This document shows, one piece after another, positions 43,871 through 52,557 of a stretch of 64,000 bases of DNA (the first letter of the stretch is position 1; the number at the start of each line of letters is the position of its first letter). The notes beneath the pieces were generated by a model. The model was not told where the DNA came from. It was given only the letters and a program-made list of their open reading frames with translations, and did no database searches. The stretch covers positions 262 through 64,261 of the forward strand of contig NZ_BMQW01000013.1 of the NCBI RefSeq assembly GCF_014648315.1, read 5' to 3'. The stretch is from Shewanella ulleungensis. Its GTDB lineage: Bacteria > Pseudomonadota > Gammaproteobacteria > Enterobacterales > Shewanellaceae. A program made the translations under genes and the position numbers.

Positions 43871-44563
43871 ATGAATAAGCGTTTGGTTAATAGTATTTCG
43901 GGTTTGTATTTAGGCGACCAAGTGCAGATGCACAATGGTGTAGCCAGCTGTATTAACCAAAAGCATCCAGTAAAACAACTAACCGTGTTGTTTGATCGTG
44001 TTGTCGGTAATTGTGAGGCCGATCCTAACCATCATGGTGGCTTAGACCGAGTATTGCATCATTTTCCCAGGGAGCATTATGGCCAATACCGTCGTTGGGA
44101 CTTAATGTCGAGTTTTCGTGATGCACCGTCAATGGGGGAAAATATTAGTACCGTTGGCTTAAACGAAGCACAAGTTAACATTGGCGATATTGTGCAAATC
44201 GGTGATGTTACGTTACAAGTTACTCAACCTCGCTCGCCTTGTTTTAAGCTTAACTTGCAGTTTGAACATCCTAAATTTGCCCTAGCAATGCAAGAAAGCC
44301 GCATGTGTGGTTGGTTTTATCGTGTTTTGTCTGAAGGCGATATAAAGCCAAATGACAGTATTCGTTTAATTGAGCGAAAAACCGATATTAGTGTGGCTAA
44401 AGCAATGCAGATTTACTTTTTACCCGAGTTTGATGCAACGCAATACCTCACTTTACTCGAGTGCGAGGGATTAGCTCAAAGCTGGGTGAGTTCACTCCAG
44501 CGAAGAATGGAGCAACAAAATATAGAAGATTGGACAATGCGCCTATACGGTAAAGCCAGTTAA
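43871..44563 (+). CDS. yiiM: MOSC domain protein, YiiM-like
   Basis: A 230-aa protein with a MOSC beta-barrel followed by the 3-alpha domain of YiiM. The recognisable parts are VVGNCEADPNHHGGLDRVLHHFPREHY (two blocks), MGENISTVGL, and the conserved cysteine in QPRSPCFKLN that would hold the molybdenum cofactor. YiiM-type enzymes reduce N-hydroxylated bases such as 6-N-hydroxylaminopurine, protecting the cell. It fits a Moco-rich neighbourhood. ATG 43871 gives the family length; ATG 43841 is possible, and any earlier start would cross the terminator at 43784. Confidence 0.87.
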   Translation: MNKRLVNSISGLYLGDQVQMHNGVASCINQKHPVKQLTVLFDRVVGNCEADPNHHGGLDRVLHHFPREHYGQYRRWDLMSSFRDAPSMGENISTVGLNEAQVNIGDIVQIGDVTLQVTQPRSPCFKLNLQFEHPKFALAMQESRMCGWFYRVLSEGDIKPNDSIRLIERKTDISVAKAMQIYFLPEFDATQYLTLLECEGLAQSWVSSLQRRMEQQNIEDWTMRLYGKAS

Positions 44564-44628
44564 TTAAATACCGGTAAACCAGTATGACAATGACAAATAC
44601 AAAATAATAATATGATAAGGAACATCGA

Positions 44629-44988
44629 ATGTCTGAACCGACAGGTGAAGTAAGTAAACAAGCAAAAGACATGGGGTTATTGATCCATGCCGCCAGTTTT
44701 GCAGGTTATGTGTTTCCGCTTGGTAGCGTGTTAGGTCCGCTAATTGTGTGGTTGATGAAACGTGACGAGTTTGAGTTTGCTAATCAGTGCGGTAAAAACT
44801 GCCTTAACTTTAAGTTAAGCTTACTGATTTATGCCTTAATCTCAGCTATTTTAATATTGGTTGGCGTCGGGGTGTTATTGCTAGCAGGCTTGGCATTATT
44901 AGATATTATCTGCACCATCATGGCTATTGTTAAAGCCAGCGACGGGATAGCTTATCAATATCCGTTGTCAATTAAGTTTTTAAAATAG
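44629..44988 (+). CDS. DUF4870 membrane protein
   Basis: A 119-aa protein with about three membrane helices, of the DUF4870 family (former Tic20-like). Typical parts are LLIHAASFAGYVFPLGSVLGPLIVWLMKRDEFEFA (in order) and the final DGIAYQYPLSIKFLK. Function unknown. An ataagga site lies upstream. It appears to be a single gene. Confidence 0.85.
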   Translation: MSEPTGEVSKQAKDMGLLIHAASFAGYVFPLGSVLGPLIVWLMKRDEFEFANQCGKNCLNFKLSLLIYALISAILILVGVGVLLLAGLALLDIICTIMAIVKASDGIAYQYPLSIKFLK

Positions 44989-45081
44989 ATTGGGTTTCTA
45001 ACTAACAAAACCCATCTTATAAACTCGGCTTGATACAACTAGTCTTGTGCGAGCAATCTTATATAACCAACCTCATAAAAG

Positions 45082-45106
45082 TAATGCCACTCAGAGAGTG
45101 GCATTA
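45082..45106 (-). terminator. Likely terminator of the chemoreceptor gene
   Basis: Ten-pair stem taatgccact/agtggcatta with a five-base loop, located 33 bases beyond the stop of the minus-strand gene. The minus-strand side continues cttttat, a short T tract, so termination in that direction is plausible but not strong. Confidence 0.55.
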
Positions 45107-45138
45107 GATATTAATCGACAGGTTAGCCTAAGTTGAAC

Positions 45139-47058
45139 TTATACCTTAAATCGCGCTACCAAAACATCTAATCGGCTTGCAAGCTGGTTCAAGGCTTTAC
45201 TTGCTTCTGCAGCCGCTTGTGCGGTGTCAGAGGTTCGTTGAGTGATATCGTTAATTTCGGTCACGTTGCGGTTAATGTCTTCAACTACGGTTGATTGTTC
45301 TTCTGTTGCTGCAGCGACTTGAATATTCATGTCGCTAATAAGAGCAATTCGCTCGCTAATGCCGCTTAATGATTGACTGGCTTCGTCTACCGCAGTGACC
45401 CCTTCTTTTGAGCGGCTGCTCGACTGTGCCATGGCGCTCACTGCACGACTGGCTTCTGATTGCAGTTTATCAATCATGGTTTGTACTTCGTTAGTCGATG
45501 CTGCAGTACGTGATGCCAAATTTCGCACCTCATCAGCCACAACCGCAAAGCCTCGGCCCGCTTCACCAGCGCGAGCAGCTTCAATCGCGGCGTTTAGTGC
45601 CAGTAAGTTGGTTTGTTCTGAAATCGCACGGATAACATCTAAAATGCTGCCAATCGATTTAGTATGAGTCGCTAGAGACTCAATGACTTCGCCAACCTGG
45701 GCAACATCTTTAGACAGCTGATTAATGGTTGAACGTGCACGCGTGACGACTTTTTGGCCATCGACCGATTCAGTATCAGCATCGCGCGCCGTTACCGCAG
45801 CCTGGGCGGCATTAGCGGCAATTTCATTTACCGTAGCGCCCATTTCATTAATGGCAGCAACAACCATCATGGTTCGGTCTTTTTGTAAATGGCTGTCGTC
45901 GAGTGTTTGATGTGCTTGATTTGATACATCAATAGCCGATAAACCAAGTTGTTGACTGGTTTCAGCAACCTCAACAACGGTTTCTTGGATTTTACTAATA
46001 AAGCTATTAAAACCACGGGCCAGTTGAGCTATCTCATCTTCACCATTTACCGGTAAACGCTGACGTAAATCACCTTCACCTTCGCCAATGTTTCTGAACA
46101 TTTCAGCAACTTGAGCAATTGGGCGACTTACTGAACCTGCAACTGAAATGGCAATCACAATGAATACAGCAGCAATTAACACTGTCCATAACAGGATTTG
46201 ATAAGCCGATTCATCAAGTAATGCGAATACTTCTGCTTCAGGCACTTGTGCAACTAAATACCAGTCCATTGATTTGATATAGCTGCTGGCTATGAGCATG
46301 TCTTCGCCGTTAACGTTGGCTTTGACGAGGTTGAAATCATTTTTATTGAGTAAGCCGTTAGTATTGGCGTTAGGGTATAAGTTAGCTAACGTTGCCTTAC
46401 CAACCTGTTGGCTATCTGGGTGCAATTTAACACTACCATTGGCGTCGATAAGGTAAACAAAACCTGTGTCTTCAATTTTAAATGAAGACAGTAAACTCAC
46501 CATATCATCTAATGATTTGGCTAAGCTGACCATGCCTCGACCATTAGGTTGCTGGTAGCTCACAAACAGTTTTACTTCGCCTGTGGCTTCGGTATATACG
46601 CTTAACATCCGCTCTTGTTTACTGGCACGATAATCAAAAAACCATGCGTCTTGCTGTTGGTTTAATATGCGTAAAAAACCATCTTGCGTGTAATAAGCAC
46701 CGGTATCTCGGTCGGCATAAGAAGCTTGAACTAACTCAAATTGATTTTGCATGTCTTTAAGCTGAGCTGTAACCAAGGGTTCTTGGTTCGCTGGCCGACC
46801 TTCTTCGAGCCAAGCACCTAACATGCGGCTATTAGCTAACTGTTCTGCTGCATGAATTAAGCTGCTTATTTGTAAGTCTACGTCATTACGAATTTGCATG
46901 ACTATACTCGGCATTTCTGATTCAAGCATCCGCTGCTCAACGACTTGCTTGGCACTTCGCTGGCTTAGCAACCCAACTAACATGGTTGATAGCAGCACAG
47001 CAAATGCTACCGTGAGCAAGATTTTTTGCTTAATGGTAAGGGTGTTAAATGTATTCAT
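45139..47058 (-). CDS. Methyl-accepting chemotaxis protein with dCache sensor
   Basis: A 639-aa chemoreceptor. It starts with a membrane helix (about 12-34), then a periplasmic dCache-type sensor to about 280 (GFVYLIDANGSVKLHPDSQ is a Cache mark), a second helix, a HAMP domain and a long coiled-coil signalling domain. The hairpin tip SEQTNLLALNAAIEAARAGE is the CheA/CheW contact, and methylation-type Glu/Gln positions flank it. The C-terminus lacks the NWETF-type CheR tether. The ligand is unknown. The HAMP is followed by INEMGATVNEIAANAAQAA, usual in Shewanella receptors. Confidence 0.93.
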   Translation of the reverse strand: MNTFNTLTIKQKILLTVAFAVLLSTMLVGLLSQRSAKQVVEQRMLESEMPSIVMQIRNDVDLQISSLIHAAEQLANSRMLGAWLEEGRPANQEPLVTAQLKDMQNQFELVQASYADRDTGAYYTQDGFLRILNQQQDAWFFDYRASKQERMLSVYTEATGEVKLFVSYQQPNGRGMVSLAKSLDDMVSLLSSFKIEDTGFVYLIDANGSVKLHPDSQQVGKATLANLYPNANTNGLLNKNDFNLVKANVNGEDMLIASSYIKSMDWYLVAQVPEAEVFALLDESAYQILLWTVLIAAVFIVIAISVAGSVSRPIAQVAEMFRNIGEGEGDLRQRLPVNGEDEIAQLARGFNSFISKIQETVVEVAETSQQLGLSAIDVSNQAHQTLDDSHLQKDRTMMVVAAINEMGATVNEIAANAAQAAVTARDADTESVDGQKVVTRARSTINQLSKDVAQVGEVIESLATHTKSIGSILDVIRAISEQTNLLALNAAIEAARAGEAGRGFAVVADEVRNLASRTAASTNEVQTMIDKLQSEASRAVSAMAQSSSRSKEGVTAVDEASQSLSGISERIALISDMNIQVAAATEEQSTVVEDINRNVTEINDITQRTSDTAQAAAEASKALNQLASRLDVLVARFKV

Positions 47059-47206
47059 CTACAACGGCCTCTAGAAGTTTCTCTTGGTTATATCGGTCAC
47101 AATGGCAATAAATTGATAGTTATTTTGTATTTATTACTAAAGTACAAAAACGTGAATGGTGTAGGTCTTTGTGATGTTATGACGCTAATGATAGTCGAAA
47201 AAATAA

Positions 47207-47239
47207 AAAAAACGCACCTATTTTTAGGTGCGTTTTTTT
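47207..47239. terminator. Bidirectional terminator downstream of the ETF-QO gene
   Basis: Stem aacgcaccta/taggtgcgtt with loop tttt, flanked by six or more A on the left and seven T on the right. On the minus strand it ends the ETF-QO transcript. Confidence 0.9.
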
Positions 47240-47293
47240 GACAGTAGCCAATTAATTAACGATTGGCGAACAACGAGTTATCAACTAAATCGT

Positions 47294-48943
47294 TTACATG
47301 TTTGGATAGTTTGGTCCACCGCCGCCTTCAGGGGTTACCCAGGTGATATTTTGGCTTGGATCTTTAATGTCGCAGGTTTTGCAGTGAATACAGTTTTGAC
47401 CATTAATGACAAACTTTTTCTCGCCAGCATCTTCGACGACTTCGTAGACACCTGCAGGGCAATAACGCTGTGCCGGCTCGTCAAATTTGACTAAGTTAAC
47501 TGATATTGGAATGCTTTGGTCTTTTAAGTGTAAATGACAACGCTGGCCTTCTTCATGGTAGGTGTTCGACAAATACACCGACGATAATTTATCAAAGCTG
47601 AGTTTTCCGTCTGGCTTTGGATAATCAATCTTGTTGTATTCGCTAGCTAAACCCATTGAAGCATAGTCTGGCGTTGTGTCGCGGAACGTTACAGGGAACT
47701 TACCGCCAAACCAGTTTTGGTCGATATAGTTAAATGCGCCACCCACAATAGTACCAAACTTGTGTAAAGCTGGACCAAAATTACGTGATTGATAGAGTTC
47801 TTCATAAAGCCAGCTTTCTTCAAAACGCTGCTGAAAACAATCAAGGTCTTTACCACCTTCTAGGCCAGCAATTAAACCTTCGCCTAATGTTGTAGCGGCA
47901 ATAATTCCGCTTTTAATCGCTGTGTGTGTACCTTTAATTTTAGCAAAGTTGAGGGTGCCAGCATTACAACCAATAATTAATCCACCAGGAAAGCTCATTT
48001 TAGGCAGCGAGTTTAAGCCACCTTTAGCAATTGCTCTAGCACCATAAGTTAAGCGTTCACCGCCGGTGAGTGTTTGGGCAATCACGGGATGAGTTTTATA
48101 ACGTTGGAATTCGTCAAATGGGCTTAAATGAGGGTTTTTGTAGCTTAAATCGATAATTAATCCCACAGCGACCTGGTTGTCTTCCATGTGATATAAGAAT
48201 CCGCCACCAGACGAGCCATTCACTAATGGCCAACCGCCAGTATGGACAACTTTACCTTGCTGATGCTGCTCGGCAGGGATTTTCCAAATTTCTTTAAACC
48301 CTAAGCCGTAATGCTGAGGGGTTTTTCCATTGTCTAAATGGTATTTCTGAATCAGTTGCTTACCAAGGTGGCCGCGGCAACCTTCAGAGAATACAGTGTA
48401 TTTAGCGTGCAACTCCATGCCTGGCATATAGCTGTCTTTAGGTTGGCCGTCTTCACCGACACCCATATCGCCAATGAGAATACCTTTAACGCTGTTGTCT
48501 TCATTAAACAGCAGTTCACTGGCCGCAAAGCCTGGGAAAATCTCAACCCCCATTGCTTCTGCACGGTTGGCTAACCAACGCGCTAGGTTGCCTACACTAA
48601 TAATGTAGTTACCTTCGTTATGCATGGTTTTCGGCACTAAGCTATTAGGCATTAAGCGTGATTTAGTGTCTGAATTGAGTAAGTAAATCTCATCGTGACT
48701 GACTTTAGTATTAAGTGGAATATCTGAGTCGCGCCAGTCGCTGAACAGTTCATCTAACACATCTGGTTGGAATACCGCACCAGATAGGATGTGGGCGCCC
48801 ACTTCAGAACCTTTTTCTACCACACAAACGGTAATTTCTTTCTCGGCATCTTTTGATATTTGCATTAAACGACAAGCGGTAGCTAAACCTGCTGGGCCAG
48901 CACCGACAATTACGACGTCGAACTCCATTGACTCGCGTTCCAT
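47294..48943 (-). CDS. Electron transfer flavoprotein-ubiquinone oxidoreductase
   Basis: A 549-aa membrane-associated flavoprotein that passes electrons from ETF, reduced by acyl-CoA and other dehydrogenases, to ubiquinone. An FAD-binding Rossmann motif VVIVGAGPAGLATA is at the N-terminus. The C-terminus has a [4Fe-4S] ferredoxin-like domain (CPAGVYEV and CIHCKTCDIKDP). SSGGGFLYH and GLIIGCNAGTLNFAKIKG are also typical. Start ATG 48943 follows aaaggtgag; a TTG at 48958 is less likely. The etfAB genes are not in the window. A palindrome at 49004-49017 upstream may be a PsrA operator. Confidence 0.93.
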   Translation of the reverse strand: MERESMEFDVVIVGAGPAGLATACRLMQISKDAEKEITVCVVEKGSEVGAHILSGAVFQPDVLDELFSDWRDSDIPLNTKVSHDEIYLLNSDTKSRLMPNSLVPKTMHNEGNYIISVGNLARWLANRAEAMGVEIFPGFAASELLFNEDNSVKGILIGDMGVGEDGQPKDSYMPGMELHAKYTVFSEGCRGHLGKQLIQKYHLDNGKTPQHYGLGFKEIWKIPAEQHQQGKVVHTGGWPLVNGSSGGGFLYHMEDNQVAVGLIIDLSYKNPHLSPFDEFQRYKTHPVIAQTLTGGERLTYGARAIAKGGLNSLPKMSFPGGLIIGCNAGTLNFAKIKGTHTAIKSGIIAATTLGEGLIAGLEGGKDLDCFQQRFEESWLYEELYQSRNFGPALHKFGTIVGGAFNYIDQNWFGGKFPVTFRDTTPDYASMGLASEYNKIDYPKPDGKLSFDKLSSVYLSNTYHEEGQRCHLHLKDQSIPISVNLVKFDEPAQRYCPAGVYEVVEDAGEKKFVINGQNCIHCKTCDIKDPSQNITWVTPEGGGGPNYPNM

Positions 48944-49003
48944 GTTCTCACCTTTCAAAGTATCCCGTTCATCGCGGGTTTATTGTTTTTCTATAACGAT
49001 AGT

Positions 49004-49017
49004 TAAACGATCGTTTA
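49004..49017. promoter_or_regulatory. Perfect 14-bp palindrome upstream of ETF-QO, PsrA-operator-like
   Basis: taaacgatcgttta is perfectly self-complementary, with AAAC-N4-GTTT spacing. It lies 61 bases before the ETF-QO start, where an operator would overlap the promoter. PsrA, a TetR-family regulator of fatty-acid degradation, is described in Pseudomonas to bind CAAAC/GTTTG-type half sites and to control ETF genes. The identity of the regulator is inference. Confidence 0.5.
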
Positions 49018-49146
49018 TCCTTTTACTCACCTTACCGCAAAATTCACTTTTGTCACAGTAGCAAACACAATCTTATCTACGTGAGTCGAGTCACAAATAG
49101 TTAACGACGTAAGCATTTTGAATAAGATATTCACCTAAAGGGGTAT

Positions 49147-49173
49147 TTGTAAACCCACAAATAGGCCTATAAT
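49147..49173 (+). promoter_or_regulatory. Putative moaA promoter
   Basis: Perfect -10 hexamer tataat at 49168-49173, with a weak -35 candidate ttgtaa at 49147-49152 and a 15-base spacer. The start would fall near 49180, just before the Moco riboswitch. Confidence 0.55.
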
Positions 49174-49183
49174 TAAGTCTGAC

Positions 49184-49290
49184 GGTTCTCCGAGCTTTTT
49201 GCCCTACGTCATTGATATGGGTATTTAGCCGTGGTAATTTTGCCACCGGGGTGAGTAAAGAAATGCACTTACCTCCCACACTTGGAAAGG
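49184..49290 (+). ncRNA. Molybdenum cofactor (Moco) riboswitch leader of moaA
   Basis: The stretch before moaA carries the sequence landmarks I know from the Moco RNA motif of Gammaproteobacteria: tccgagc, gccctacgtca, a ccgtgg...ccacc hairpin, ccggggtgag, then cttacctccca close to the ribosome site ggaaagg. gtgagt (49251-49256) can pair with acttac, and cgggg with cctcc, closing a long stem just before the ribosome site. Cofactor binding is expected to reduce moaA expression. The assignment rests on motif recognition, not on a covariance search. Confidence 0.8.
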
Positions 49291-49295
49291 TTAAC

Positions 49296-50276
49296 ATGTC
49301 CCAGTTACAAGACAATTTTGGTAGACGTTTTCATTACTTACGTATGTCAGTTACTGACGTATGTAATTTTAAATGCACTTACTGCTTGCCGGATGGCTAT
49401 CGCCCTGATGGTAAACCTACGTTTCTAACTCTCAACGAAATTGAAAATCTAGTTGCCGGCTTTTCTGCTGTGGGTACGCAAAAAATTCGTATCACAGGTG
49501 GTGAACCTACCCTCCGTAAAGACTTTACTGACATCGTGCGTATTGTTGCTAACACAGCCAATGTTAATACAGTCGCAATGACGACCAATGGATATCGCTT
49601 ACAGCAACATGCTAAAGAATGGTATGACGCAGGATTGCGGCGCATCAATGTGTCGGTTGATAGTTTAGACCCTAAAATGTTTTATCAAATTACTGGCGAG
49701 AATAAATTCGACCAAGTCATGCGCGGTATTGATGCTGCTCTTGAGGCGGGTTTTGAGCGCGTTAAAATTAATGCGGTGCTATTAAAAGGCTTAAATGATA
49801 AAGATTTACCGCGTTTTTTACATTGGATAAAGCACACTCCTATTGACTTGCGTTTCATTGAACTAATGGAAACTGGTTTAGGTCGCGACTATTTTAATGC
49901 TCATCATTTAGCCGGTATCGACATTAAAAAACAACTTGAGCAAGATGGTTGGTTATACGATTTACCCAGTGTTGACGATGGTCCTGCGCAAAACTTCAGT
50001 CACAGTGATTATCAAGGCCGTATTGGTCTTATTATGCCGTACGCCAAAAACTTTTGTGCCAGCTGTAACCGTTTAAGAGTGTCTGCAAAAGGTAAGTTGC
50101 ATTTGTGCTTATTCACAGAAAATGGTGTTGATTTACGCGACTTACTGCAAGATGCCTCTCAGCGTGATGAGTTAATTACACGTTTGCACGGGCAGTTAGC
50201 TCAAAAGAAAGAAACCCACTTTCTGCATCAAGGTATTACTGGCGTCACTAAGCACCTTGCTTCAATTGGTGGTTAG
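49296..50276 (+). CDS. moaA: GTP 3',8-cyclase MoaA
   Basis: Radical SAM enzyme that starts molybdenum cofactor synthesis, turning GTP into 3',8-cyclo-7,8-dihydro-GTP. It has 326 aa when started at ATG 49296, preceded by ggaaagg. The first [4Fe-4S] motif is C23, C27, C30 (VTDVCNFKCTYC). The second, substrate-binding cluster uses CASCNRL and a further Cys in KLHLCLF. The protein ends in Gly-Gly (ASIGG), as active MoaA requires. It is the first gene of moaACDE, under a Moco riboswitch leader. Confidence 0.96.
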   Translation: MSQLQDNFGRRFHYLRMSVTDVCNFKCTYCLPDGYRPDGKPTFLTLNEIENLVAGFSAVGTQKIRITGGEPTLRKDFTDIVRIVANTANVNTVAMTTNGYRLQQHAKEWYDAGLRRINVSVDSLDPKMFYQITGENKFDQVMRGIDAALEAGFERVKINAVLLKGLNDKDLPRFLHWIKHTPIDLRFIELMETGLGRDYFNAHHLAGIDIKKQLEQDGWLYDLPSVDDGPAQNFSHSDYQGRIGLIMPYAKNFCASCNRLRVSAKGKLHLCLFTENGVDLRDLLQDASQRDELITRLHGQLAQKKETHFLHQGITGVTKHLASIGG

Positions 50277-50343
50277 TCGCTACCTTTCTTCGTTCAACGT
50301 GCGCCAATAACCTGCAAATTCTTTTTGATAAGGTATTCATATC

Positions 50344-50820
50344 ATGAGTAATCGTTTTACCCACATTAATGCTGATGGCAATGCTCATATGGTCGATGTT
50401 ACTGAAAAAGCAGTAACAGAACGTGAAGCCAGAGCGGAAGCTTTTATTGATATGGCTCCAGATACACTGGCAATGATTATGAGTGGTAGCCATCATAAAG
50501 GTGATGTGTTTGCTACTGCACGTATTGCCGGTATTCAAGCTGCTAAAAAAACTTCAGATCTTATCCCACTATGTCATCCATTAATGCTCACCAAAGTGGA
50601 AGTAGACCTTGACGCACAACCTGAACATAACCGAGTACGTATTACTAGTTTATGTAAACTGTCTGGTAAAACAGGTGTAGAAATGGAAGCGTTAACAGCA
50701 GCGTCTGTGGCGGCATTAACCATTTACGATATGTGCAAAGCGGTGCAAAAAGACATGATTATTTCGCAGGTGAGACTGCTTGAAAAGCGTGGTGGAAAAT
50801 CTGGCCACTTTACTGTTTAG
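50344..50820 (+). CDS. moaC: Cyclic pyranopterin monophosphate synthase MoaC
   Basis: A 158-aa enzyme that converts the MoaA product into cyclic pyranopterin monophosphate. Conserved parts are HINADGNAHMVDVTEKAVTEREA (two blocks), LIPLCHPLMLTKVEV and GVEMEALTAASVAALTIYDMCKA, with the active-site Lys in KAVQKDM. The length equals other MoaC proteins. It follows moaA by 67 bases with ataaggt upstream. Confidence 0.96.
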   Translation: MSNRFTHINADGNAHMVDVTEKAVTEREARAEAFIDMAPDTLAMIMSGSHHKGDVFATARIAGIQAAKKTSDLIPLCHPLMLTKVEVDLDAQPEHNRVRITSLCKLSGKTGVEMEALTAASVAALTIYDMCKAVQKDMIISQVRLLEKRGGKSGHFTV

Positions 50821-50867
50821 TCGTTAATTTATTTATTGTTATCTATCATATGCATTGAGAGACCACT

Positions 50868-51116
50868 ATGATCCAAGTATTATTTTTTGCGCAAATCCGT
50901 GAGTTACTCGGTACTGCGAAAGTGGAGCACAGTAGCGCCAATATCCATACCGCAGAAGAATTGCGTGCAGCATTAGCTGCAACCGATGATAAATGGGCCA
51001 AAGTACTTGCCTCAGACAAACTGTTAGTGGCTGTTAATCAAACGATAAGCCAATGGGATACACAGATAAAGGCCGGTGACGAAGTTGCTTTTTTCCCTCC
51101 AGTAACAGGAGGTTAA
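50868..51116 (+). CDS. moaD: Molybdopterin synthase sulfur carrier subunit MoaD
   Basis: An 82-aa ubiquitin-like protein ending in Gly-Gly (FFPPVTGG). Its C-terminal thiocarboxylate, made after adenylation by MoeB (encoded at 59661), supplies sulfur for the dithiolene of molybdopterin. VLFFAQIRELLGT at the N-terminus and VAVNQ in the middle are typical. moaE starts two bases after its stop, and the two products form one enzyme. Confidence 0.95.
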   Translation: MIQVLFFAQIRELLGTAKVEHSSANIHTAEELRAALAATDDKWAKVLASDKLLVAVNQTISQWDTQIKAGDEVAFFPPVTGG

Positions 51117-51118
51117 AC

Positions 51119-51580
51119 ATGACAGTATTCACCACTGTTCGAGTGCAAACCCAAGACTTTAGTGTCGCTGATGAATATGCCTTGCTGGCCAATGACAACC
51201 AAGATGGTGCGGTGGTCAATTTTATTGGTAAGGTGCGCGATTTTAATGATGGCAGTGCTGTGACTGACTTAACGTTAGAGCATTATCCAGGCATGACCGA
51301 GTCGGTATTAAATCAAATTTGCCAACAAGCACGTGATCGCTGGCCACTAAACAAGGTGACGATTATCCATCGTGTCGGCACTATGGCATTAGGTGAACAG
51401 ATTGTATTTATCGGCGTAACCAGTGCTCATCGCAAGGCTGCCTTTGCTGCATGTGAGTTTTTAATTGATTTTTTAAAGACCAAAGCACCATTTTGGAAGC
51501 TTGAGGCAAACGATGCAGGCAGCAAGTGGGTAGAAGCCCGTGATAGTGATGAACAGGCTGCTAAAATGTGGCAGAAATGA
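51119..51580 (+). CDS. moaE: Molybdopterin synthase catalytic subunit MoaE
   Basis: A 153-aa subunit that joins MoaD and converts cPMP into molybdopterin. Recognisable parts are DGAVVNFIGKVRDFNDG, LEHYPGMTE, HRVGTMALGEQIVFIGVTSAHRK (two blocks) and FLKTKAPFWKLE, which carries the catalytic Lys. An aggagg site lies in the end of moaD, indicating coupled translation. Confidence 0.95.
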   Translation: MTVFTTVRVQTQDFSVADEYALLANDNQDGAVVNFIGKVRDFNDGSAVTDLTLEHYPGMTESVLNQICQQARDRWPLNKVTIIHRVGTMALGEQIVFIGVTSAHRKAAFAACEFLIDFLKTKAPFWKLEANDAGSKWVEARDSDEQAAKMWQK

Positions 51581-51723
51581 TGTTATGAGTTTTAAATGGT
51601 CTTATGAATATTCGTTGTTATCTGTTGTTTTCACGTTCACGGCTAACTCATGGATATTAACCATTACAGCTTAATCATCGCACTTTAATCATAGTGTCGC
51701 TTAACTAATAGGGTCAGCTATAC

Positions 51724-52557
51724 ATGTCTTTCTTTACGTTATCGATAGGCCGCTTATTACGCCAAAGTGTCACTGTTGCAATATTAATGATGAGTTGTTT
51801 GGGCTTTATTCTTCCGGTGTCAGTTGCCAAAGCGGCTGACGCTCCGGCCATTGCTGCAGCTGCCAATATTAAATTTGCATTAGATGATATCGCTAGCCAA
51901 TTTAAGCAGCAAACAGGCTTAAGTGTGCGCATTAGCTATGGCTCATCTGGGAACTTTGTGACTCAGATACAGCATGGAGCACCATTTGAAATGATGCTTA
52001 GTGCCGATGAATTTTATATTGAACAGTTACAAAAATCAGGCTATACCCAAGATGCAGGGGTTATTTATGCCATTGGCCGTCTTGCACTCGCTGCGCCAAA
52101 GCAATCTGAGTTAATTCTTGATCCTGGCTTGGTAGGGTTAGCGCAATTTATTACCGACGGGAAACTAATTCGCTTTGCTATAGCTAATCCAGATCACGCT
52201 CCATATGGTGAGCGCGCTCGTGAAATTTTAACAAACAAAGGCTTGTGGGATGAGGTGCAACCTAAACTTATTCTTGGCGAAAATGCCTCGCAAGCAGCCC
52301 AATTTACCATTAGCGGATCAACTCAAGGTGGTATCGTGCCTTTGTCGTTGGCATTAGCACCGCAATTTACCAAGTTGGCTAATTACGTAATCATCCCTGA
52401 TGATCTATATCAACCGCTTTATCAACGTATGGCGTTAATGCCTAATGCATCTGAAACGACAGAGCGTTTTTATCAATACCTGCAAAGCCCACAAGCGCAG
52501 ACCATTCTAAGCGAGTTTGGCTTTAATTTACCTCACACCACAGAGATGCACGACTGA
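51724..52557 (+). CDS. modA: Molybdate-binding periplasmic protein ModA
   Basis: A 277-aa substrate-binding protein of the molybdate ABC importer. A long N-terminal signal segment is followed by a mature start near AADAPAIAAAANIKFALDDI. GSSGNFVTQI provides oxyanion-binding serines and ANPDHAPYGERAREIL is the hallmark of ModA. It begins the modABC set after a 143-bp gap from moaE. No convincing ModE-type operator was seen there. The stop overlaps the modB start by one base. Confidence 0.93.
   Translation: MSFFTLSIGRLLRQSVTVAILMMSCLGFILPVSVAKAADAPAIAAAANIKFALDDIASQFKQQTGLSVRISYGSSGNFVTQIQHGAPFEMMLSADEFYIEQLQKSGYTQDAGVIYAIGRLALAAPKQSELILDPGLVGLAQFITDGKLIRFAIANPDHAPYGERAREILTNKGLWDEVQPKLILGENASQAAQFTISGSTQGGIVPLSLALAPQFTKLANYVIIPDDLYQPLYQRMALMPNASETTERFYQYLQSPQAQTILSEFGFNLPHTTEMHD

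Noticed and set aside
44991..45016. Hairpin tgggttt/aaaccca after the DUF4870 gene as a terminator
   Set aside because: The stem is seven pairs and AT-rich, and no T run follows; left uncalled.
51581..51723. ModE operator before modA
   Set aside because: No paired TATATA-type half sites could be found; only a loose tcgttgttat was seen.
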